Of a DNA stretch of 64,000 nucleotides, positions 22,816-35,200 are shown in pieces (the stretch's first letter is position 1; every line of letters starts with the position of its first letter). Below the pieces are notes generated by a model. The model saw nothing but the letters and a program-made list of their open reading frames with translations. It searched no databases and was not told where the DNA came from. Source of the stretch: Vitis vinifera (Eukaryota; Streptophyta; Magnoliopsida; Vitales; Vitaceae); NCBI RefSeq assembly GCF_030704535.1, contig NC_081818.1:25769001-25833000 (forward strand), in the 5' to 3' direction. Both the position numbers and the translations under genes were made by a program.

Positions 22816-25800
22816 TAAAGCCCTTGTATGTATGTTTTGTTCTCTTTTAACTCTTACAGAAATCTTTACCTAAGTTTTGATACAGCTTATTATGCAAGTT
22901 TTAATCCCAACCATGGTTTGAAATTTGGGAAAATTGAGAAGCTATGGTCCATATATGTTCCATATTTAAGCCCAACACCCAATGAAAGAGTAGAAATTGA
23001 GAGTAAGGATATTGTCTTTAAAAAACCCCTAAAATACCCTTAACCATTAAATGAAAAAAACTAACAAATCACCTCACCTTTCTCATACTATCTTTGACTC
23101 TTTTGTTATTCTCTCACCTATTTAATAGTGGAACTAACTTGAATCATTTTTCTTCATCAAATATGAAAGATGGTTAAAAATTATTATTACCAAATATATT
23201 TTTGAAGTGAATAACTTTTAAATACCTCATCAAATATTATTCTTTTTTTTCAAACTTACATAATATATAATAAATATTTTTTAAATATATTGAAAACTTA
23301 CATAATTTATAATAAATATTATTCTTTATTTCAAACTTATATTATTTCTCATATATATTAAATAATTTTTAAACACCTCATCAAATATTATATTTTTTCA
23401 AATTTATAGAACATATAATAAATACTTTTTAAATACCTCATAAAATATTATTATTTTTTTTTTCTAACTTGCAAATTAAACACATGGTGCTTATTATTTG
23501 TAAATAATGTAAACACTCACATGCATATATATATATATATATGTAATATTAATCAAGAAGACAATATTTCGAAGACTAATTTACCAACCTTCCAATAATT
23601 TTGAAAGTGTAAATAGGGTAATTGGCCGAATTAAGGCATTCAAAATGTTCAAAATTTCTCAATTCCAAAATTACATAATTGCTCTTCACACTAATCCTAA
23701 ATATTTTTCAATAAAGATTTAAATATTTAAAACCATTAAAATAAATACTTTCTTATTAAAGCAATTTTTTCAAAGTAATAAGATAAAAATCATGAAATCT
23801 TCAAAACTATAATTATAACAAATATTTTTAACTTTAAAACCAATTTTATAATTTAAATTAATGATTTTAAAAAATAAAAATGTTATAAAAATAATTTTTG
23901 TTTATTTTTAATGCCATTTAAATATGATTTTTTTAATCTTTATTGATAACAATGAAATTATATTTATAAAGGCAAAATAGTAAAAATATATATTTCATTT
24001 AGTTTACTTATAATAAAATATTCAAACATGATTGATTTTAATTTTATTTCCTATGTATTAATTTTTGTAGAGAATGTCTTAATGACATAGTTTGGTAAAA
24101 AAAAGAAAAACAAAACTATCAATAATTGTCTTAATATCAAATTCAAGTTGTTTATAAATAATACAAAACCTATTAGAAGTCTTGTACACCCTTGTACACT
24201 TAGCACATTTCCTTTATACAGTTAGTGTAATATCTTTGTACAGTTAGTGTAATACCCTTGTATAATGACACAAATTTCATATATCTCTTAATTTATATGT
24301 CAATGTATGTGTATTAATCATATTTTCAATGGTTTGGTTAAGAAAATGGTGGATGACTTGGGGTCAATTTTTTTTCCCCAAATATCATTATTGGGAAAAA
24401 TATTGGAATTTTCATGTGAGAGTTAAATAAAGTGCATGACATAGGTGTACAATCATTGGGTGACAAGGAAAATAAAAAAGTAGTTTAGAATCAATTAAAA
24501 TCATTCACACAGATTAATCTTGTACACCTTTGTACAATTAGTACATTTTCCTTGTACAGTTAGTGTAATACCCTTGTATAATGACACAAATTTTATATCT
24601 CTCCTAAGTTATGTGTCCACGTAGGAGTGTTTAACCATATTTTCAATGATTTAGTTGAAAAGATGGTAGATGATTTAAGGTCAAAAAAAATTTTCTCCAA
24701 ATATTATTATTAGAAAAAATATTAGACTTTCCATGCAGGAATTAAATAAAGTGCATGACATATGTGTACAATTCGTGAGTGATAAAAAAAATAAAGGAAT
24801 GACTCATAATCGATTATAATATTTCACAAAGGGTAGCCTTGTACACTTTTGTACACTTAGTACATTTCCCTTGTACAGTTAGTGTAATACAATTGTACAG
24901 TAGCGCAATAAATAAATAAATAAAATTTATTATTTTTTTATTTTCATATAAAAAAATAGTACTAAACAAGGTTTTCAATTTTCATTTTAAAAAATAGTTT
25001 TCAAAAAGAGACAATATAGAAAATAAAATTTATTTTTAAAAATAAAAAATAAAAACTAGAAAAATATTTTAAAACCAAACTCAAATATAATTTATATAAT
25101 TTTTAACTACTTGTTTTCATCTAAAATAAGTAAATATACATTTCAACCCTTTTATATAAGAAAAATTCAATCTCTACTATGTATTGATATAATCCACTTC
25201 TAAAGTTAGGTCATATGAAAACATTTTAATTGAGTACTTAAAATAAAAACTTTCCATCCATCCTCTTTCTTTCTTTTTCTTTTTCTCATTTTAATAAATT
25301 TTCAATTAACTCAAATCATTAAAAAAAATTCTTAATAAACAAATTTGTAACATTTCATATAACTTATTACTAAAAGTCATGTTCAAAAAGTTATTAAAAT
25401 AAGGAAGAAAGAAGATTAAAAAAAATTAAACTTTTTATTTTATAATAGTAAAAAAAACCTTTAAAATACTTTTTAATATAAAAAATTAAAATAGTGAATA
25501 TATTTATTTTAAATAGTATTTTAATCATTAAATTATTTACTTCTAAAATGTAAAAGATAAAAATAAATGTAAAATATAATTTTTATTTATTTAAATTAAT
25601 ATTTTTTTAGAAAGTATTTTCCAAAATAGTCTTTGAATCATTAATATATTTTTTTATTTATAATTTTAAAATAAAAATAATAATGTTGATTTTTCAATTA
25701 TTTATAAAAGAGTTTAAAAAAATAATGAAAAATCTAAAAATAGTTAAATAAGAAAGAATAGTGGCATGTGAAGGGTGGTAGAATAAAGACAAAAATGAAT

Positions 25801-25870
25801 CAAGTGGGTATTTTTGTCTATTCCTATCTCATATCCTTGTAATTAATTATGGGTGTTTGAAGGACTTTTT
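22816..25870. repeat. AT-rich duplicated block (copy of 420-3100)
   Basis: Direct copy of 420-3100, with TA run 23526-23542 and the tandem array 24175-24910. No gene. It is absent from the right duplication unit. Confidence 0.8.
24175..24910. repeat. Tandem repeat, about 320-base units
   Basis: Same array as 1430-2130, with an additional short internal duplication of 'tgtacagttagtgtaata' near 24220-24260. Confidence 0.7.
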
Positions 25871-26939
25871 ATTAATTATCAAAGCCAAATGGGTTTAAAG
25901 CCCAATTCTCCCTTGAAATTTTACCAATATTTCAGCAAAATATCGGAGGTTAGTGATGGTTGAAGCGAGAAATGGCATGGAAACTTCGAACGAGAGAGAA
26001 ATTTTGGAAAAAATTGTAATCGCCAATTTATCAGCTTGGACCGAAATAATTGTTGAAGCAAATGAAGCCAGCCTTGCCGTGTCAAAAAATCGTCAAAATC
26101 TCGTCGAAAAATGACGATTTTCTGCCCAAAAAAATCGACAATATATCTACATGCTTCCTTTCCTCCGATCAAGGTTGAAATGAAAGATTCTTGATCCCAT
26201 GGCCAAGATCACACTTGTGTTTTTTAACTCTGATCCAAATGGTTAAATGTTTTATCTAAGGCCAAGATTAAATCCAATGATTAAAATTTCGGGATGTTTT
26301 GTTCAAATAATACCTAAAGAGTGGGCAGAATTTTTTTAATTATTTTTAAATTTATCTTTTATTTTAAATTTATATTTTATTTTAAAGTATTTTTCATATT
26401 TACACATTAACTCTATTTTAAAAAATTACAAACACTTCACTTTTAATTTTTTTTTTTATATTTATCATTTTAATTTTATTTAATTTTGAACGTTTTTATT
26501 TTAAAATATTAAAAATATAAACTTATTCAGAAATTACTAAAACATAAAAATAAAAAAAAATAAAAAAAGTTCTAATATTTTATAAATATATAATTTTAAA
26601 TTAAATTAATTTGAGTAGATAAATTATTAATATAATTTTTAATAATTTTAATTATTTAAATAAATTAATGTCCATAACAAATAATTGTCATCACAAATTT
26701 TTAATAAAATTTTATAAATTAAATCTCAAATAAAATATTTTATATAAATCTTAGAAATGATTTAATGTTTTTTTTTTTAGTTTTTGAAATAAATGAATAT
26801 AAATATATTAAAGGAATTTACCATAATTTTTTTCTAAAAAAAAATAGTAATATTATTAGAATTTTTAATATAGACCTTTTTGGATAAAATTTAAATTTTT
26901 TGAATGTAGTAATCCAAATTAAAGTCAAATTAGAAAAAA
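25871..26939. repeat. AT-rich spacer with dispersed repeats
   Basis: It starts with a segment containing 'ccaatatttcagcaaaatatcgg', a motif style repeated elsewhere in the window. About 26700-26940 is an inverted, diverged copy of the end of R1 (about 13735-13900). The 83-codon minus frame at 25921 has no recognisable domain. No gene supported. Confidence 0.5.
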
Positions 26940-27985
26940 TTTTAAATGGGTTTAATACACTTTACCCCCCAACCTATAACATGTTTTGCACATTGACCCC
27001 TTGAGTTCAAAATTGAGCAATGAATCCCCAACATTTATAATTGCATGCAATGTACATTTTTTGAGAGACGATGTTAATTTTTTTTAACAGAAAGGCATGT
27101 GTTCTCCATATGATCGAGGGCAAAATGGTCAATTTTTTTGGGTTTATTACACTTTACCCCCTAACATATAATGTGCTTTGCACATTGCCCCATTGAGTTT
27201 CAAAATCGAGCAATATACCATTCATTCTTACATTTTTTGAGAGACGACGTTATTTTTTATTTTATAGAAAGACATGTGCTCTCCACATGATCGAGGGCAA
27301 AATGGTCAATTTATAAAATCCTAACTAGTCTGCCCTCCTCTTCCTTCAGTCTTCTTATTTTCTCTTCACTCTTTCTCTTTCCTCCTCCAATCAATGACTG
27401 CATATCTTGAAATTTCAGCCTTGAAACCTAACTATGGTAAGTATTCAAATATGGGCTTTGAGGAAGGATGTGATGAAAACAACAAAAACCCCAAATTTTA
27501 AACCCAGATTCCATTTTATTCAAACCAATAGCTCCTGCAATTCAACATAATCTAGTTTATGGTTATAAGGAGTTGAAAATCCAACTTCAATGTCAAAGCT
27601 CCAAACCCTTTAAAAGATAGAATTAAAATAGGGAAAGAAACACTTCAATTCGGTATGATTACTGATCACAACCAAAGATCCAAAAAAACCAAGCTTTTTG
27701 AAAAAAAAACCAAAATCAAGAATTTGGAAGACTCACATTACACAATTCTGCAATTTTTTTTGACAAAAATCTTAGTGAAACCAAAACTTTTCCTTGGTGG
27801 GTATCTTTTTATAGGTGAAAAATAGATGTCTAAATGCTTATCTAGCATAAACCACAGTGGAAATAGGAAGGAGAGAGAAAAAGTGGAGAAAAGAAGAAGA
27901 AAAACGAAGGAAGAGAAGACTGGTTAGGGTTTTAATCAAAATGACATGTGATCATGAAATCTATGGCGCCGTAGTAATTCCTTAA
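26940..27985. mobile_element. Inverted-repeat element with tandem subterminal units, left copy
   Basis: Two diverged units of roughly 190 bases (about 26948-27140, 27141-27318) run from 'ttaatacactttaccccc' to 'gatcgagggcaaaatggtca'. The end of unit two plus a CT-rich stretch (about 27286-27386) is an imperfect inverted repeat of about 27868-27960 ('gaagactggttagggtttt..'). The layout looks like a non-autonomous DNA transposon, perhaps Mutator-like. No transposase is visible and target duplications were not found. Right copy: about 59990-61040. Confidence 0.45.
27394..27501 (+). other. Small reading frame inside the inverted-repeat element
   Basis: A 35-codon frame starting MTAYLEISALKPNYG just inside the left inverted repeat, after a CT-rich leader. 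'CTATG|GTAAGT' could also be an exon end with a splice donor. The right copy (60452-60589) is 45 codons. No family recognised; coding status doubtful. Confidence 0.2.
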
Positions 27986-27989
27986 GAGG

Positions 27990-27994
27990 AATTT

Positions 27995-28034
<40 letters not shown>
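27990..28034. repeat. (TA)n microsatellite
   Basis: Long TA run seen directly. The matching place in the right copy (about 61050-61064) is much shorter. Confidence 0.95.
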
Positions 28035-28037
<3 letters not shown>

Positions 28038-28950
28038 TCTTTTTAAGGTAGAGATGTCATTTGATCACATAATAAGTAGGATTTCTAACTCAAAGTTGAA
28101 GAGACAATCTTGATAGGTGATAACACTACTTTATTAGATTACGAATACCAGTTCATGAGGAGTCTGCATGTAATGAATAGTAGGTCACAGATCCTAAATT
28201 TTGTCTCGTTGTTATTTACATAAGGTACTAGAGTGCAATTGACTCTCTTTAGTGGAATGTTGAATCAACTTTAGAATTGAATTCTAAGGGAGTCGGTACT
28301 CTTATGGGTCCCAATGGTCTTTGCTTTGAACTCATATACCATGATGACACAATTTATGAGAGTTGAATTGTCTCTAAGTTCACTTTTGTGCATATGGGCA
28401 TTTAGATAATTATGTAAGGTTGCACAAAGGATAATGAACAAGGTCTTTGAATTGGGCTAATTGGTTAATTAGATGACCTTGTGTGGTTAATTAATCAATT
28501 AGGTTTGGACTAGATTAAGTAAGCCAAGCCTTGGTAGACTTAAGTCACTTAAACCCAGTAGGAGAACCTTATAAATACCCTCTTAGAGAATAAGGTTTCA
28601 TTTTTTTGGTGAGAGTCGTTTTCCACCTCTAGAGATAGAGAAAGAGAGAGTCATAGCTTTCTTCCTTCCAAAGCCCACACTTTGAAGTATCAAGATCGTG
28701 GTTCGAATCATTAGGTAAAAGATCTTAGGTGTATGAGGCCTTCAGGCATCTTCACTACTAGAAATTAATATAGGAACATCTAAATCTAGGTATGAGCACT
28801 ACATCTCCAAATCTTTATTCTAATATGGTTTTTATAGCTATATGTTTTTATTTCGATAGATTTAGAGAAGCCTATGATAGTTTGCATGCACCCTATGAGA
28901 TCCAAGGTATGAGAATGAAGCAATCTAGGGTTCCTAACACATGTTTTGTC
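28035..28950 (+). mobile_element. Candidate solo LTR or LTR-like block, left copy
   Basis: A promoter-like stretch ('ccttataaataccctcttag', about 28569) is followed by a leader with AG-rich sequence and an end resembling '..gggttcctaaca' near 28940, as in plant LTRs. No internal retroelement genes adjoin it and I could not fix its left edge. Right copy: about 61066-61980. Confidence 0.35.
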
Positions 28951-30786
28951 ACATCATAGGACTAGGTGATTATCAAGACGCAATTGGTGCCCTTACTCCC
29001 AATCTTTAGATCTCATGAAAACCAAAGCCCTTACACTCATGTTAAGGATGTTGAAGAGATTTGCTTGACCTTCTAGGAAGCACATTTGTCTCCAGACATG
29101 CTATAAATGAAGCTTTTCCCACCCACTTTGAAGGATCAAGCGGAATATCAAAAAAGTAAAAAAGTAAAAAAATAGGATGTAACATGTAATGATTAAAATA
29201 TTGGTTTTTACAGAAATATCAGTAGTTAGATGTTATAGTTATATCAATATATATCGAAAAATTTTGATGAAAATTTTGACAAAAAATATTGAAAAAGAAA
29301 CTAAAAAAATGAAGGAAACAATATATATATACACACACACATATGAATATATCTAATTTGGATGTATTCAATGATAAAAAAAAAACAATGATGATATATG
29401 TATGATCTTTTAAATTTTATTTGTAAATTTATATTTCTCATAGATTTAATTAATATATAAAAAATGTAAAAAAAAAATCTTTAACAAAATTTTGATAATG
29501 ATTTTTATATTTTTAACTATTGGTTAAATAGAATTTAAAGATAACATCAGTAACGTTAATTTATTAATTAAAATTTTATTTTAATATTAATCATGCATTA
29601 TCTCAAGAAGCTAAAAATTAACTGTGCCTTATGAACAACACATATAACTAAGAGAAGACGTACAAGAGAAGGGATCCATTGGTCACTATTTTCGCTAATA
29701 TCTATTGAAGGAAATTTTCTTTTCTCTTTACAATCCAAAATAACGTTCACTTCTATGTCATAACAATAAAAGGAAAAAAAAAACCTATTGAATTAAGACA
29801 AATGAATTGTTGTATTTATTGGTTTTCAATATCGAATTTTATTTGCCCTTGACCAACCTAGCACAATTTCACAAGTTCAGACTGATTTTAGATTATGGTA
29901 TTTTAGAAAGTTTTTGCAATTTTATATCTAAGAACTACTCAATCCCACTCTACTCCACTTATTTTATTTTCCCTCTTTTATCTTATTCATTTTAGAATTT
30001 TTTTTTTAACCTTAGTATTATTGCTTTGTTTTGTACATATTTGTTTTAAGTTTTTCTTTGGGTTACCCAAAATTTTATAAATGATTGAGCTACATTCATT
30101 TTTTAAAAATAGGATTTCTAGAGGTAGGCTTTGGAGGTACATTCTATTTATTCACTCAGGGCTATGTATAACATCGAAATATTTTGTTATATTCTTATTT
30201 CTTCTTGTAAGAATGAGTTTGGTGATTTCAATTCTTGTATTTGGATGCATCTGGAAATGTAATGTCAAAATGATTATTTGTTTATGTTTCAATTTTAGGC
30301 AACAATGATAATAAAATTGGAAAGGAAATATATTGACAATAATATAAATACAGATACAACCTCTATAAAATAATATGCTTAGGATCAAGAGAAATTATTA
30401 TCTTAACGGAATTATTAATTTATCAATAAATGAATAATTAATTAATTTATCTTTAGATACAGTATTATGTTTCTACTTTATAGTACTTATAAATCCAAAA
30501 ACAATAGATATAATCAAAAGTTAATATATAAAAGTCTAAAATACTTTAAAAAAAGAAGAGATAATTATTAATTATAGAAGATAAAAAGTGTCTTAAAAGA
30601 AATAGACATAGTATTAAAATTTAATGCCCAAAAAGATAAAAAAAAGTTTGCAATGATTCCAAAAAAGAGTTGAATTGAGAAAAATAGAAGTTGTAAAATG
30701 TTTCTCAATATTGTATTATAATTTTTATTTGTTATTTTTTAATGTACTTCATCCATTATTAATTCATATTTCCTTGGACCTTTATG
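28951..30786. repeat. AT-rich tail of the left duplication unit
   Basis: Matches about 61980-63804 to the base 'ccttggacctttatg', where the duplication ends. It contains 'aatattggtttttacagaaat' type repeats and a short AC run (about 29331). Frames at 29807 and 30081 are retained in the copy only because the duplication is recent; no domains. Confidence 0.6.
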
Positions 30787-30893
30787 TAAGTGAAAATTCA
30801 TTTTCACTATAATCAAATTTTATTTCATTTCCATCGTCACTCTTGAATTATTCAAATATGAGAATAGATGAAAAAAATGATTGAGATGTCCAT
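30787..30893. other. Boundary between duplication units
   Basis: Sequence directly after the end of the left unit. It does not match what follows 63804. No gene is seen. Confidence 0.5.
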
Positions 30894-31262
30894 TTAAAGA
30901 AGCCGCCGGTAGGCTGCAGCCTTGCTGAGGTCAATACCCATACCTCCCAAGTCAAGGTACTTCAAAGAAAAAAAAGGCCTGACAGCCATTCCAGGCCATT
31001 TTCTTTGGTCCAAAAGAGTACGTTGATCAAGGTTGCACAAGTTTGAAAGGCTTGCGGTATTTGGAGGGATCGTACCACCAAAGGATGCTTCAGAGAGACT
31101 GAGACATCTCAACGACCTTAGTGATCCATTGAATCTTGGAATTCCCATTCCTCCAAAATTATTCATGCTGAGGTCTAGATGATTCAGATATTTCAAATAA
31201 GGAATTGTTGTTGGCGTTTTGGCATTGTGATCAGCATTGAGGCTAAGATGGTCCGGAACCAT
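30894..31262 (-). pseudogene. LRR receptor-like protein fragment
   Basis: The minus strand gives 122 residues with LKYLNHLDLSMNNFGGMGIP, SEASFGGTIPP and KYLDLGGMGIDLSKAAAY, equal to the first LRRs of the minus-strand RLP near 53300-53600. The cap, signal and the rest of the LRRs are missing, and several consensus residues are changed. A decayed fragment. Confidence 0.8.
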
Positions 31263-32104
31263 TTCCTAGAGCACATATAGAACTGAAAGCCCTGTGGCTG
31301 TCCTGACTGGAAAGTTCAGTTATGTAGGGATTATGTCATATAATTTTCTCCTCTTCTACAAGATACAATGTGAACCGATTAGAGAAGCCTACTAGGACGT
31401 GGGACCAAGCGACAGGTCATGTCCTTACATTAAAAGCAAATTAGACTTTGTGGGTTAAGCTTCTAGTGTACCAAACACGGGTAGACCCCCCATTCGCTGA
31501 ACCTCAAGTCTTCGACCCATACTCGTTAAGAATCTGATTTTTCTACGCAGAGGTTGAACGACCAATAGTTGAGGTCTCAGATTGGTAGCTTTCCGCCAGT
31601 CTAGACCTGGCCTTCAGCACCACCTATGACCCTACATCCAAGTTGGTTTCCACATGTTATTGGGTCATGTCAAAATTGAGAATAAAAATAGTTGAGGTCT
31701 CAGATTGGTAGCTTTCCGTCAGTCTAGACCTGGCCTTCAGCACCACCTATGACCCTACATCCAAGTTGGTTTCCACATTGGGTCCTTTTTTGTAGGGGTG
31801 GTCCTTTTTATTTTTATAATTTATGTTCCTTGGAAGATAATATCTTAATACACAACATAAAATTAGAAGACCCAAATGTAGTCATAATGGCTAATGCTTA
31901 GAAAATGTTCTCTTCCTTTTTTATTTATCATAGCGTGCCTTTTGAGATATGTCAATATTAATATTTTAAGTGAAGACTAAATGTCAAATAATATTTATAT
32001 CCATATGAAGAATTTTACTTTCTGAATAATTAATTGAATTTTATTTCATCATGAGTAATGATAGAGAGAGGGATTTTTTGCCGAGGGGATGAATGGTATT
32101 TATA
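31263..32104. other. Unassigned region upstream of the second intact RLP
   Basis: It contains a local tandem duplication (31564-31779), described separately. There is no similarity to the region upstream of the first intact RLP and no gene is supported. It probably includes distal promoter sequence of the 32205 gene. Confidence 0.4.
31564..31779. repeat. Tandem duplication, 123-base period
   Basis: A segment of about 92 bases from 'aatagttgaggtctcagatt' to 'ggtttccacat' occurs at 31564-31655 and again at 31687-31778 with one difference seen (gccag/gtcag). Confidence 0.9.
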
Positions 32105-32135
32105 TCTAAACCTCCACACATGATCTCAACTGGCT

Positions 32136-32142
32136 TACAAAA
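32136..32142 (+). promoter_or_regulatory. Altered TATA position (TACAAAA)
   Basis: Aligned to the TATAAAA at 3437-3443 of the first intact RLP, within the shared 100-base proximal promoter (32105-32204). The T-to-C change may weaken it. Confidence 0.45.
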
Positions 32143-32204
32143 AGCATTTTATCATTATTTTGTGGAGTCCATACATAGAACTTCTGGCTGCAATATCATC
32201 GTAC

Positions 32205-35200
32205 ATGGCTGATATCAATGCCTCCATTCATTTCCTTCTGCTTATTTTCCTCTCCTCCACTTTTCTCCATCTTGAAACTGTTAAACTTGGTTCCTGCAAT
32301 GGCGTTCTCAATGCCAGCTGCACTGAAATTGAGAGAAAAGCCCTTGTTAATTTCAAACAAGGTCTTACTGATCCTTCCGACAGGCTCTCTTCTTGGGTTG
32401 GCCTGGATTGCTGCAGATGGAGTGGTGTGGTGTGCAGCTCAAGGCCACCTCGAGTCATCAAGCTCAAACTCCGCAACCAGTATGCTAGAAGTCCGGACCC
32501 CGACAATGAAGCGACGGATGACTACGGAGCAGCTCATGCATTTGGCGGCGAGATAAGTCATTCTTTACTTGATTTGAAAGATTTGAGGTACTTGGACTTA
32601 AGCATGAACAATTTTGGAGGACTCAAAATCCCCAAGTTCATTGGATCATTCAAGAGGTTGAGATATCTCAATCTCTCAGGAGCATCCTTCGGTGGAACTA
32701 TCCCACCCCACCTAGGGAACCTTTCTAGCTTGCTCTATCTTGATCTCAACTCTTATTCTCTTGAATCAGTTGAGAATGACCTGCACTGGTTATCAGGTCT
32801 TTCTTCTCTGAGACACCTTAATTTGGGAAATATAGATTTTAGCAAGGCTGCAGCTTATTGGCATCGAGCTGTTAACTCCCTTTCTTCACTCTTGGAACTA
32901 CGCTTACCTGGATGTGGCCTGTCTTCCCTTCCTGATCTCTCTCTTCCATTTGGTAATGTCACCTCACTTTCGGTGCTCGATCTCTCCACCAATGGCTTCA
33001 ATTCGTCGATACCTCTCTGGTTGTTCAACTTTAGTAGTCTTGCATACCTTGATCTCAACTCCAACAGTCTCCAAGGCAGTGTTCCTGAAGGATTTGGTTT
33101 CTTGATTTCCCTTGACTACATTGATTTGTCTTTTAATATATTGATTGGAGGTCACTTACCAAGAAACTTAGGAAAGCTTTGCAACTTGCGAACTCTCAAA
33201 CTATCTTTCAACAGTATTAGTGGAGAGATAACTGAATTGATAGATGGGTTGTCCGAGTGTGTCAACAGTAGTAGCTTAGAGTCTCTGGATTTGGGGTTCA
33301 ATTATAAACTGGATGGGTTTCTTCCTAATTCTTTGGGACACCTGAAGAACCTAAAGTCTCTTCATCTGTGGGGCAACTCATTTGTGGGGTCAATTCCAAA
33401 CACCATTGGAAATTTGTCGTCCTTGCAAGAATTCTACATCTCTGAAAATCAAATGAATGGGATAATTCCAGAGAGTGTGGGCCAACTCTCAGCATTGGTT
33501 GCAGCGGATCTGTCAGAGAATCCATGGGTTTGTGTTGTGACAGAGTCTCATTTCTCCAATCTCACAAGCTTAATTGAGTTGTCAATCAAGAAGTCATCTC
33601 CAAACATCACCTTGGTCTTCAATGTGAATTCTAAATGGATTCCTCCTTTTAAACTCAGTTACCTGGAACTCCAAGCATGCCATCTAGGTCCCAAATTTCC
33701 TGCATGGCTGAGAACCCAAAACCAGCTGAAGACAGTAGTGCTCAACAATGCTAGGATTTCAGACTCCATACCTGATTGGTTTTGGAAGTTAGACTTGCAG
33801 CTCGAGCTACTGGACTTTTCAAATAATCAACTGAGCGGGAAGGTCCCAAATTCATTGAAATTTACAGAAAATGCTGTTGTGGATTTGAGCTCCAACCGCT
33901 TTCACGGTCCTTTCCCACACTTTTCTTCTAATCTGAGTTCATTGTATTTGAGAGACAATTCATTTTCTGGACCAATACCCCGGGATTTTGGCAAAACCAT
34001 GCCCCGGTTGTCAAATTTTGACGTCTCTTGGAACTCTCTAAATGGTACCATTCCCTTGTCTATGGCTAAGATTACGGGTTTGACAAATCTGGTTATCTCA
34101 AATAATCAGTTGTCTGGTGAAATTCCTTTGATTTGGAATGATAAACCAGATTTGTACGAAGTAGATATGGCAAATAACAGCTTATCTGGTGAGATCCCCA
34201 GCTCAATGGGCACCCTGAATTCACTTATGTTCTTGATACTGAGTGGCAACAAACTTTCAGGGGAAATTCCTTTTTCTCTGCAGAATTGCAAGGACATGGA
34301 TAGTTTTGACCTTGGCGACAATAGATTATCAGGAAACCTTCCAACATGGATAGGAGAGATGCAATCGTTGTTGATTCTACGTCTGCGATCAAACTTCTTT
34401 GATGGAAACATTCCCTCCCAAGTGTGCAATCTTTCCCATCTTCATATATTGGACCTTGCACATAATAATCTGTCAGGATCCGTTCCTTCTTGTTTGGGAA
34501 ATTTGAGTGGCATGGCTACTGAAATCAGCGATGAGAGATACGAGGGGCGATTGTCAGTTGTGGTGAAAGGAAGAGAACTCATATATCAGAGTACTCTGTA
34601 TCTTGTGAATAGCATTGATCTTTCAGACAATAATTTATCGGGAAAGTTGCCTGAAATAAGAAATCTTTCAAGACTTGGCACCTTGAACTTGTCCATAAAT
34701 CATTTTACAGGAAATATACCAGAGGACATTGGGGGCTTAAGTCAATTAGAAACTCTGGACCTCTCAAGAAACCAGCTCTCTGGCCCGATTCCACCAAGCA
34801 TGACTTCTCTGACTTCCTTGAATCACTTGAACCTATCTTACAACAGTCTATCTGGTAAAATTCCAACAAGCAACCAGTTCCAAACCTTCAATGACCCATC
34901 CATATACAGGAATAACCTTGCACTCTGCGGGGATCCTCTGCCAATGAAGTGCCCAGGCGATGATAAAGCCACTACTGATTCTTCCAGGGCGGGTAATGAA
35001 GATCATGATGATGAGTTTGAAATGAGGTGGTTCTACGTCAGCATGGGGCCTGGATTTGTGGTGGGATTTTGGGCAGTTTTTGGCCCTTTGATAATAAATA
35101 GGTCTTGGAGGCGAGCCTACTTCCGGTTCCTGGATGAGATGAAAGATAGAGTGATGGTGGTTATCACAGTGAATGTTGCACGTCTGCAAAAGAAATGCAA

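Larger units (their letters stand above)
3406..30786. repeat. Left unit of tandem segmental duplication
   Basis: Collinear with 32105-63804 across RLPs, R1, CLC, methyltransferase and terminal repeats. Differences: no Copia, no 43699-type RLP, but with the 22123-26850 segment. Confidence 0.85.

Noticed and set aside
28035-28950. A complete LTR retrotransposon
   Set aside because: Only one LTR-like block is present with no gag or pol nearby, so only a solo LTR candidate is reported.
29807-30308. Hydrophobic small frames (also 62817-63275)
   Set aside because: AT-rich DNA gives hydrophobic codons; the two copies differ by frame-changing indels and have no family features.
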